DNA of 21,881 bases from Nitrosospira multiformis. Its GTDB lineage: Bacteria > Pseudomonadota > Gammaproteobacteria > Burkholderiales > UBA11063. Where the stretch lies: contig DYTA01000004.1 of NCBI GenBank assembly GCA_020726205.1, forward strand, positions 1-21,881, in the 5' to 3' direction. The translations under genes and the position numbers were made by a program. Position 1 is the first letter of the stretch; every line of letters starts with the position of its first letter. Below the pieces are notes generated by a model that searched no databases, was not told the origin of the DNA, and saw only the letters and a list, made by a program, of their open reading frames with translations. Below, in pieces: positions 15,336-21,881 of this stretch.

Positions 15336-17186
15336 ATGCCTCATCAAATGCTACTCGAACAAATTAATTACCCAAGTGACATTAAAAAATTAACTCACAC
15401 AGAGTTGTACACTCTCGCTCAAGAAGTACGTTCATTTATTCTAAATAACGTAAGCAAAACAGGCGGACATCTAGCCTCAAATTTAGGTAGCATTGAACTA
15501 ACTATTGCATTACATTATGTATATAATACACCGCATGATGCTTTAGTTTGGGATGTAGGTCATCAGTCGTATACACATAAAATATTAACTGGTCGTCGTA
15601 ACCAGATGCATACTCTTCGCCAACATGGAGGATTATCAGGATTTCCAAAACGAGGTGAAAGTGAATATGATACATTTGATGTTGGTCACTCTTCGACTTC
15701 AATATCAGCAGCACTTGGAATGGCAGTAGCTAATCAATGTCGTAAAAAAGATGATAAAGTTGTTGCAATTATTGGTGATGGCTCAATGACTGCAGGTTTA
15801 GCATTTGAAGGGTTAAATAATGCAGGATGGTTAAACACAAATATGTTAGTAATACTAAATGATAATGAAATGTCTATATCTGAAAATGTCGGTGGATTTA
15901 GTAATTATTTATCACAAATCTTAGCTAGTAGATTTTATAATAGTGTTAAAGACACCGCAAACAAAGCATTAAGTATTATCCCTAGTATGCAAAAATTGGC
16001 ACATAAAGTGGAAGAGCATATGAAAGGCATGGTTATGCCGAGTACGATGTTTGAAGAGTTAGGTTTTAACTACATTGGTCCAATTGATGGACATGATATA
16101 GAGCAGTTAATTAGCACTCTTAGCGAATTAAAAAAGTTAAAAGGTCCACAATTTTTACATATTGTCACAAAAAAAGGTCATGGGTATAAACTAGCAGAAA
16201 CAGATCCAATTGGCTATCATGGTGTAAGTAAATTTAATCCTGATGAAGGAATGCAATCTAATAAATCAGCACCGTTAACTTATACTCAAATTTTTGGTGA
16301 ATTTTTATGTGATATGGCACAAATTGATGATGAATTCATAGCGATTACGCCAGCTATGCGTGAGGGATCTGGAATGGTAGAGTTCGCTAAACTTTATCCA
16401 GATAAATTTTTTGATGTGGGAATAGCAGAACAACATGCACTTACATTTGCTGGAGGTGCTGCAAGCAAAGGAATTAAACCAATTGTTGCAATATATTCAA
16501 CTTTTTTACAACGTGGTTATGATCAAGTTATACACGATATAGCGATTCAAGACGTACCTGTATTATTAGCTATAGATCGTGCTGGCATTGTTGGAGCTGA
16601 TGGTCCAACACATACTGGGGCATTTGATTTAAGCTTTTTACGCTGTATACCAAATTTAGTCATTATGGCACCAAGTAATGAAAATGAATGCTACCAAATG
16701 CTATATACAGGATTTAGATTAAATAAAGTAGTTGCGGTTCGTTACCCTCGAGGATGTGGTATTGGTACACCAATAATAAAATCTAAAGAAATATTACCAA
16801 TTGGAAAAGGTAAAATCCTTAGAACGGGAGAAAAGATTGCTTTCTTTGCATTTGGTTCCATGGTTCAACCATCTATAGAAGCGGCTCAAATAATAAATGC
16901 AACAGTCTGTGATATGCGATTTGTGAAACCAATTGATCATGAATTAATTAAACAAATATGTGCAACTCATGATCTAATTGTTACTATTGAAGAAAATGTA
17001 ATTATGGGTGGAGCGGGTTCTGCCTGCCTTGAATCTATGCAATCTATGGGATTAACAAATCAAGTATTGCAGTTAGGAATACCAGATTATTTTGTAGAAC
17101 ACGGTGATCCTAAACTATTACTTGAAAAAATTGGTTTAGATTGCAATGGAATACTAAATACACTTAAAAATAAACAATGGGTTTAA
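15336..17186 (+). CDS. dxs: 1-Deoxy-D-xylulose-5-phosphate synthase
   Basis: Thiamine-diphosphate enzyme that joins pyruvate and glyceraldehyde 3-phosphate, the first step of the MEP isoprenoid pathway. The 616 residues are of normal length. His45 ([10 protein letters not shown]), the ThDP/Mg motif GDGSMTAG (147-154) with [17 protein letters not shown] (114-122), and the catalytic Glu365 in VGIAEQHA are all present. A transketolase C-terminal domain follows (YPRG, then [13 protein letters not shown]). The start follows ispA by 36 bases; the ribosome-binding site is weak (AAAGAA). The neighbouring ispA uses its downstream products. The organism therefore uses the MEP rather than the mevalonate route. 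Confidence 0.98.
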   Translation: MPHQMLLEQINYPSDIKKLTHTELYTLAQEVRSFILNNVSKTGGHLASNLGSIELTIALHYVYNTPHDALVWDVGHQSYTHKILTGRRNQMHTLRQHGGLSGFPKRGESEYDTFDVGHSSTSISAALGMAVANQCRKKDDKVVAIIGDGSMTAGLAFEGLNNAGWLNTNMLVILNDNEMSISENVGGFSNYLSQILASRFYNSVKDTANKALSIIPSMQKLAHKVEEHMKGMVMPSTMFEELGFNYIGPIDGHDIEQLISTLSELKKLKGPQFLHIVTKKGHGYKLAETDPIGYHGVSKFNPDEGMQSNKSAPLTYTQIFGEFLCDMAQIDDEFIAITPAMREGSGMVEFAKLYPDKFFDVGIAEQHALTFAGGAASKGIKPIVAIYSTFLQRGYDQVIHDIAIQDVPVLLAIDRAGIVGADGPTHTGAFDLSFLRCIPNLVIMAPSNENECYQMLYTGFRLNKVVAVRYPRGCGIGTPIIKSKEILPIGKGKILRTGEKIAFFAFGSMVQPSIEAAQIINATVCDMRFVKPIDHELIKQICATHDLIVTIEENVIMGGAGSACLESMQSMGLTNQVLQLGIPDYFVEHGDPKLLLEKIGLDCNGILNTLKNKQWV

Positions 17187-17225
17187 TCAATTTAATCATC
17201 ATTAGTACAGAATTGAGGAATTATT

Positions 17226-17876
17226 ATGAAAAAATTAACTTTAGCTATATTAGGAACTCTTTCAGCTGGTGTATATGCTGAAAGTATTTATCTTGAACCA
17301 TTATATACCGTTGGGGTAGAATCCGCTATCATAGAATCAACTACCAACACAATCACAACAAAAACAGTTACACCTATTGTCTACGAAGATAGTCTAATTC
17401 ATGCTGGTGAAAGTATTGTTATAGATTGTAGTAATAAACCTAAATTAAAACAACTTGGCAACTACAATACAAATATTCCAATCGTGATAGCTAGTGCAAA
17501 TAGTTTGGCAACAAGTTGTAATAATGGTGATATTGGATTGTTTTGGAGTAAAGATGAGTATAAGATAAAAAGCGACGATGTTGTGAAAATAGATGACAAC
17601 ACCTTTCAAGTTGAACCATTTAATGCCACACAAAATGAATTAGAAAAAGGGATGGTAATTGGAGCTACAACAAATGGTAATTTAACTAATATTGAAGTTA
17701 ATAAAGCTAAATACTTTAAAAAAGCAAAGTTTTATGGCACAATTAATAACCGCCAATATCTTCTACAAACAAGTAATAATGACGAACTGTTTACCGTGCA
17801 CGCAGCAAATTTAACTAAATTAGTTATTACGGATAAAAACGGACAAATCATTTCTACTATAGACTTTACTCAGTAA
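17226..17876 (+). CDS. Exported protein of unknown function
   Basis: A 216-residue protein that I do not recognise. The N-terminus MKKLTLAILGTLSAGVYA is a standard Sec signal peptide with likely cleavage after Ala18. The mature part of about 198 residues is polar, rich in Asn, Thr and Ile, and probably mostly beta strand. It has two cysteines (68 and 98) that could form one disulphide in the periplasm. No lipobox, membrane helix or repeat is visible. GAGGAAT lies just before the ATG. It starts 39 bases after dxs and may be co-transcribed, although its function need not be related. Confidence 0.8.
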   Translation: MKKLTLAILGTLSAGVYAESIYLEPLYTVGVESAIIESTTNTITTKTVTPIVYEDSLIHAGESIVIDCSNKPKLKQLGNYNTNIPIVIASANSLATSCNNGDIGLFWSKDEYKIKSDDVVKIDDNTFQVEPFNATQNELEKGMVIGATTNGNLTNIEVNKAKYFKKAKFYGTINNRQYLLQTSNNDELFTVHAANLTKLVITDKNGQIISTIDFTQ

Positions 17877-17959
17877 ATAAATTAAATATTTATAACTAAC
17901 TGTTATTAAATAAAAATTAGCTATAAAACCAATTTGCAAAATAAATAATTTATAAACTA

Positions 17960-17968
17960 TGCTATAAT
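17960..17968 (+). promoter_or_regulatory. Extended -10 promoter of a short transcription unit
   Basis: TGC-TATAAT lies 33 bases before the 36-codon ORF. The start would fall near 17975. The same TATGCTATAAT context occurs in the pyrH promoter on the other strand. Confidence 0.55.
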
Positions 17969-18000
17969 CATGACCTCGTTATTTTTATGAAAGTTACATA

Positions 18001-18111
18001 ATGAAGTCAATTTGTTCAACACTAAAACTAGTAATTCAAACTATGGCAAAAGCTGGAGAATATGAATCTCACGCATATCGTCTAGCATCAAGAAAACCGA
18101 TTAATAAATAG
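18001..18111 (+). CDS. Small ORF of 36 codons, unknown function
   Basis: ATG to TAG encodes 36 residues beginning MKSICSTLKL and ending ASRKPINK. A hydrophobic-amphipathic helix (about 4-16) is followed by a polar, basic stretch containing AGEYESHAYRLASRKPI. No signal peptide is seen and I do not recognise the family. Directly upstream a 4-codon minicistron (ATG AAA GTT ACA TAA, 17987-18001) ends in an overlapping TAATG junction, which would allow coupled re-initiation. The ORF's own ribosome-binding site is weak (GAAAG). It lies in a unit with a good promoter and a strong terminator, giving a transcript of about 250 bases with roughly 110 bases of 3' untranslated region. It could instead be a non-coding RNA. 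Confidence 0.5.
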   Translation: MKSICSTLKLVIQTMAKAGEYESHAYRLASRKPINK

Positions 18112-18181
18112 TAGTTGATTATATGATGGTGCTAATAAATTAATTTTAGGCTCTATCACATAAAAAATTATTCATATATAG

Positions 18182-18226
18182 AATAACGCACTTAGTTTGT
18201 AAACCACAATAAGTGCGTTATTTTTT
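18182..18226. terminator. Strong intrinsic terminator, shared by convergent genes
   Basis: A perfect 13-base-pair stem (AATAACGCACTTA with TAAGTGCGTTATT, 18182-18194 and 18210-18222) with a 15-base loop runs into TTTTTT on the plus strand. It closes the small transcription unit from the left and lies 20 bases from the stop of the minus-strand lipoprotein gene. Confidence 0.9.
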
Positions 18227-18246
18227 CAAATTAAAAATAAATCCCC

Positions 18247-18660
18247 CTACTGTACATATTCAGTACCTGATTCAAAATTTATTGCAATTCCAGTAACTCC
18301 AGGTTCATTTGCTATCATGTAGCCATCTGGAAAAACAGGGTGAAATTGCTCAGATAATCCTTTTACATCTATCATATAATCATCAGGTTGTACATTAATA
18401 GTAATACTCTGTGGAATATTTTGTATAGTAATTTCATCTAATATAATATTAGGTAACCCCGATGCAGGAACTAAAAATATTTTTACATTACATGGTGCAA
18501 GAATAGAACACTGAAGTAATGTAGGATCAACAATTGCTTTTATAGTCATTGGCTGATTCGGCAATGGGTCATCATCATAAGGATTAACTGGACCAACGCT
18601 CATTGAACCACAAGAGGCCAAAATAATACTTAATACAATCAAGAGTAATTTTTCTAACAA
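18247..18660 (-). CDS. Small lipoprotein of unknown function, TTG start
   Basis: A 137-residue lipoprotein. A short hydrophobic signal ends in the lipobox L-A-S-C with Cys17 as the lipidation site; the following Gly-Ser favours outer-membrane sorting. The mature part begins with a Pro/Asp-rich linker (PVNPYDDDPLPNQP) and continues as a compact beta-rich domain of about 100 residues with two cysteines (51 and 57) in CSILAPC that may form a disulphide. No known domain is recognised. The start is TTG at 18660: AAGGAAA lies five bases upstream and no in-frame ATG exists before the lipobox. It is transcribed away from gabD. Confidence 0.8.
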   Translation of the reverse strand: MLEKLLLIVLSIILASCGSMSVGPVNPYDDDPLPNQPMTIKAIVDPTLLQCSILAPCNVKIFLVPASGLPNIILDEITIQNIPQSITINVQPDDYMIDVKGLSEQFHPVFPDGYMIANEPGVTGIAINFESGTEYVQ

Positions 18661-18729
18661 TTTATTTCCTTACTGCAATTAATATTTGTGTACAATCTAA
18701 TTCTACCATAAAATTTTGGATGACGAATC

Positions 18730-20190
18730 ATGAACTTATCACAACACCTAAAAAATAAGCAACTATTTAAAACGGGAATACTTATTAATGGAAAATGGAT
18801 TAAACAAGATCGAACTACATTTGAAGTCACTAACCCTAGTAACAAACAACAAATTGCACAAGTTAGCCAAGCAACAGATCAAGATTTAATTGACGCACTA
18901 GACACAAGTATCGTTGCTCAGTTAGAGTGGCGACAAAAAAGCGCAAAACAAAGAAGCATTATTTTACGCAACTGGTATCAATTAATCATAGACAACCAAG
19001 ATGATTTGGCAACTATATTAACTATAGAACAAGGCAAACCACTTAGTGAAGCCAGAAATGAAATATTATATGGTGCAAGTTACATAGAGTGGTATAGCGA
19101 AGAGGCAAAAAGAATTAATGGTTACACAATTGCCGCAAACAATCCAAATCAACGAGTTCAAATAAATTTTGAACCTATCGGTGTATGTGCTGCCATTACA
19201 CCTTGGAATTTTCCTAATGCAATGCTTGCTCGTAAAGTAGCTCCTGCATTAGCTGCTGGCTGTAGTATGATTGCAAAGCCATCTAGTTTAACGCCATTAT
19301 CTGCTAATGCATTAGCTAACCTTGCTTTAGAAGCCGGTGTACCAGCTGGTTTATTTAATATAATTCATGGACATAGTGGCAAAATTGGCGAATTTCTATG
19401 TACACAAACTAGTATTCGCAAATTAAGTTTTACTGGGTCTACTGAAGTTGGAATATGGTTATATCAAAACTGTGCTAACTCAATGAAAAAACTTTCATTA
19501 GAACTAGGTGGTAATGCACCATTAATTATTTTCCCTAGTGCTGACCTTGATAATGCTACAATTGGAATAATGCAAAGTAAATTTCGAAATAATGGACAAA
19601 CATGTGTGTGCTCTAATCGTATACTGGTGCATTCATCAATTAAACATGAGTTGATTACTAAATTATTAAATCAGATATCTATGTTAAAATTAGGATCTGG
19701 ATTAGAACCTAATGTCACCACTGGACCTCTAATTAATAATAATGCACTAATTCACATTCAAAGTTTAGTTAATGATGCAATAAAAAATGGAGCATCATTA
19801 CATACTGGAGGTCGTATTTCATCTGAATTGCAAGGATTATTCTTTGAACCAACCTTAATTGAATGTCCGAATAATAACATACGATTATTTCATGAGGAAA
19901 TATTTGGTCCAATCTTGGCAATTTATACGTTTGAAACTGAAGAAGAAGCAATTAAGCTTGCAAACCAAACACCATATGGCTTGGCAAGTTATTTATTTAG
20001 TCAAGATATTGGACAAATTAATCGGATAATGGAACAACTACAATATGGAATAGTTGGAGTTAATACAGGATTAGTTTCGGCAGAAAATGTGCCATTTGGT
20101 GGCATAAAAATGTCTGGACTAGGTAAAGAAGGTGGAAAATCTGGAATAAAAGAATATTTGATAGAAAAATATATATGTTTAAGTTTATAA
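18730..20190 (+). CDS. gabD: Succinate-semialdehyde dehydrogenase (NAD(P)+)
   Basis: Aldehyde dehydrogenase superfamily enzyme of 486 residues that oxidises succinate semialdehyde to succinate, linking GABA or related degradation to the TCA cycle. Motifs are PWNFP (158-162), Lys183 (KPSS), FTGSTEVG (234-241), the general base Glu258 (LELGG), the catalytic Cys292 followed by Cys294 (GQTCVCSNR, as in GabD), and EEIFGP. The PFGGIKMSGLGKEGG C-terminal block is also typical of GabD. The ATG at 18730 has GGATGA upstream. No gabT or GABA transporter accompanies it. It precedes oppA by 14 bases on the same strand, so the two may share a transcript. Another short-chain aldehyde as substrate is possible. 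Confidence 0.9.
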   Translation: MNLSQHLKNKQLFKTGILINGKWIKQDRTTFEVTNPSNKQQIAQVSQATDQDLIDALDTSIVAQLEWRQKSAKQRSIILRNWYQLIIDNQDDLATILTIEQGKPLSEARNEILYGASYIEWYSEEAKRINGYTIAANNPNQRVQINFEPIGVCAAITPWNFPNAMLARKVAPALAAGCSMIAKPSSLTPLSANALANLALEAGVPAGLFNIIHGHSGKIGEFLCTQTSIRKLSFTGSTEVGIWLYQNCANSMKKLSLELGGNAPLIIFPSADLDNATIGIMQSKFRNNGQTCVCSNRILVHSSIKHELITKLLNQISMLKLGSGLEPNVTTGPLINNNALIHIQSLVNDAIKNGASLHTGGRISSELQGLFFEPTLIECPNNNIRLFHEEIFGPILAIYTFETEEEAIKLANQTPYGLASYLFSQDIGQINRIMEQLQYGIVGVNTGLVSAENVPFGGIKMSGLGKEGGKSGIKEYLIEKYICLSL

Positions 20191-20204
20191 AAAAGGCTCA
20201 CTGT

Positions 20205-21839
20205 ATGCGTAAACAAACTAAACAGACACTTGCTTTAACTGCAATTAGCATTGTCTTAATTAGCTGTTCACCACAAAAACAACAAAATAATTCAGAATTG
20301 AACCAAACTGATAAAAATACATTAAGAGTCGATATAGGCTCTGAAATTCCAACTTTTGATCCTGTATTAGCTGAAGATGGATATACTTATCGTGTTATTA
20401 ACGACATGTATGCAGGTCTGATTGATTTTGACCAATCCAATCGTCCAATTCCAGGAATGGCTCAAAGTTGGGAGATAAGTAAAGATGGGTTAACTTATAC
20501 TTTTCACTTAAGAAATAATCTAAAATTTTCTGATGGTTCACCAATCTCTGCAAATGACTTTGTATTTTCATGGCAACGATTAGTAAATCCTCAGACAGGA
20601 TCATCATACTCCTTTTTATTAAAAGATGTAAATAATGCGCCTGATATTATTGCGGGTAAAAAGCCTAGTAACACTTTAGGTATTTTTGCACCTGATTCAC
20701 ATACTGTAGTAGTCAAGTTAAGTCACCCTTGTAATGCTTTTTTAAGTTATTTAACATTACCAAATGTGTTTGTGGTTTCACAAAAAGTGGTTAGTACGTA
20801 CGGTGAATCATGGACTGAACCACAAAATATTGTTACATCAGGAGCATATATTCTAAAAGAACATGTACTTAATGGTTACATCTTGGTAAACAAAAATCAC
20901 AACTATTATGCTGAAAAAAACGTAGCAATTGATAATGTAAAATATTTTCCTTTTGTTGACACAAATGCATCATTATCAAACTATAAAACAGGGGCGTTAG
21001 ATACCACATGGCAAAATGTACCAATTGATCAATACAAAGGTTTAAAAGCAACATACCCTGATCAACTACATACTTTTAAATGGGAACGTATCGACTATTT
21101 AAATTTCAATATGAACTTACCTAAATATGCAAACAACTTAAAACTAAGAGAGGCTCTTACTCTTGCAATAGATAGAGATAGCTTGACCAATTTAGTTCTT
21201 GGTGCAGGACAAACACCATTATATAGTGTTGTTACTCCTACAATTGAAAATGGCAAGTATGCAGAGATTAAATATCCTTGGAGCAACATTAGCCGAGATA
21301 AACAAATTGCAATGGCAAAAGAATTATACCAAGCGGCTGGTTATAATTCTAATAACCCACTTACAGTATCGATTAAGTATCAAACTAATGATCTAACAAA
21401 AAAAGTTATGTTAGCCGTAATGTCAATGTGGCAGAATGTATTAGGTGTAAAAGTTACCTTAGTTAATGAAGATCTTAAAGTTTTAAATCAAGACTGGAAA
21501 ACCGCTAACTTTGATATGGCTCAGGGACGCTGGGGAGCTGATTACAACTCAATTACAACATATACACCATTGTTTGTTTGTGATAATGGCAATAATCGTT
21601 CTCATTATTGTAATAATAACTATGATACATTGATTAATCAAGCTGAAGCAACTGCTAATCCAGATCAACAAATGCAACTATATAAAAAAGCTTTAGCAAT
21701 TGTGATGGGTGATTACCCTATAATTCCGTTATTTCAGCCAACGCATCAAAGATTGGTTAATTTACGAGTACATGGCTATGACATTAACTCAAATTATTTG
21801 GATAATGTACAGACAAAATGGTTTACTTTAGTAAACTAG
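20205..21839 (+). CDS. oppA: Oligopeptide ABC transporter substrate-binding lipoprotein
   Basis: Extracytoplasmic peptide-binding protein of the SBP_bac_5 family, 544 residues, which passes peptides to an OppBCDF importer. The family signature is clear: DPVLAEDG..Y....DMYAGL, then GMAQSWEISKDGLTYTFHLR, SANDFVFSWQRLVNPQTGS, and a C-terminal DWKTANFDMAQGRWGADY. It starts MRKQTKQTLALTAISIVLISC, with a lipobox ending at Cys21. It is thus a lipoprotein, whereas the E. coli homologue is a soluble periplasmic protein. I chose the ATG at 20205, preceded by AAAAAGG; an ATG ten codons upstream overlaps gabD and spoils the signal peptide. The remaining importer genes are not in the window unless they start right after its edge. 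An MppA-like murein-peptide role is an alternative. Confidence 0.92.
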   Translation: MRKQTKQTLALTAISIVLISCSPQKQQNNSELNQTDKNTLRVDIGSEIPTFDPVLAEDGYTYRVINDMYAGLIDFDQSNRPIPGMAQSWEISKDGLTYTFHLRNNLKFSDGSPISANDFVFSWQRLVNPQTGSSYSFLLKDVNNAPDIIAGKKPSNTLGIFAPDSHTVVVKLSHPCNAFLSYLTLPNVFVVSQKVVSTYGESWTEPQNIVTSGAYILKEHVLNGYILVNKNHNYYAEKNVAIDNVKYFPFVDTNASLSNYKTGALDTTWQNVPIDQYKGLKATYPDQLHTFKWERIDYLNFNMNLPKYANNLKLREALTLAIDRDSLTNLVLGAGQTPLYSVVTPTIENGKYAEIKYPWSNISRDKQIAMAKELYQAAGYNSNNPLTVSIKYQTNDLTKKVMLAVMSMWQNVLGVKVTLVNEDLKVLNQDWKTANFDMAQGRWGADYNSITTYTPLFVCDNGNNRSHYCNNNYDTLINQAEATANPDQQMQLYKKALAIVMGDYPIIPLFQPTHQRLVNLRVHGYDINSNYLDNVQTKWFTLVN

Positions 21840-21881
21840 AATTAAAAAATAAATTTATATCAAGAAAGTATTAAAATATGT

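Noticed and set aside
15502..15714. Open frame of 70 codons antisense to dxs, with similar antisense frames across gabD and oppA
   Set aside because: Antisense to conserved coding regions, with no start signals and no recognisable similarity.
17877..18000. Riboswitch or structured leader in the AT-rich gap after the exported protein
   Set aside because: No conserved riboswitch pattern or stable stem was seen apart from the promoter; the region is simply AT-rich.
21878..21880. ATG at the extreme right edge as the start of an opp permease gene
   Set aside because: AAGAAAG precedes it at plausible spacing, but only four coding bases are visible.

Overview
The window is AT-rich (roughly one third G+C by eye) and densely packed with single-copy housekeeping genes. 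It looks like a chromosomal segment of a Gram-negative proteobacterium. Support comes from the xseB-ispA-dxs cluster, a YciA-type thioesterase, an HprA-like dehydrogenase, an encoded CCA end on the tRNA, and the bifunctional-type class A penicillin-binding protein at the left edge. The low G+C would suit an AT-rich gamma- or betaproteobacterium, but the species cannot be fixed from sequence alone.

Left arm, minus strand (1-7633). Reading right to left there is an apparent operon purB - yciA - dipeptide epimerase - permease whose last two junctions have a one-base gap. Next comes pyrH with its own extended -10 promoter, then a decayed MepB-family relic, guaA, and the 5' part of mrcA running off the window. 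The operon mixes purine synthesis with an acyl-CoA thioesterase and an L-Ala-D/L-Glu-type epimerase plus transporter, as expected for use of murein-derived or dietary dipeptides.

Middle (7634-12771). A POT-family peptide transporter (+) ends at a bidirectional hairpin facing a minus-strand set: SDR oxidoreductase - TrmB-like regulator - D-2-hydroxyacid dehydrogenase - an unrecognised protein built of two related halves. A tRNA-Ser(UGA) gene with its own promoter and terminator lies upstream of that set.

Right arm, mostly plus strand (12772-21881). A second POT transporter overlaps xseB and leads into ispA and dxs, which supply isoprenoid precursors, followed by a small exported protein of unknown function. 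A roughly 370-base gap holds a strong extended -10 promoter, a 36-codon small ORF preceded by a 4-codon minicistron, and a strong terminator shared with a convergent lipoprotein gene. gabD and a lipoprotein-type oppA close the window.

Taken together, two POT transporters, an OppA-type binding protein and a dipeptide epimerase point to an organism that relies on peptides. No mobile element, CRISPR array, phage or defence system is visible, and I see no clear candidate for a new multi-gene system. The most useful second-look items are the MepB relic, the internally duplicated unknown protein, the short promoter/small-ORF/terminator unit at 17960-18226, and the POT transporter that lacks the usual HA-HB helix pair.
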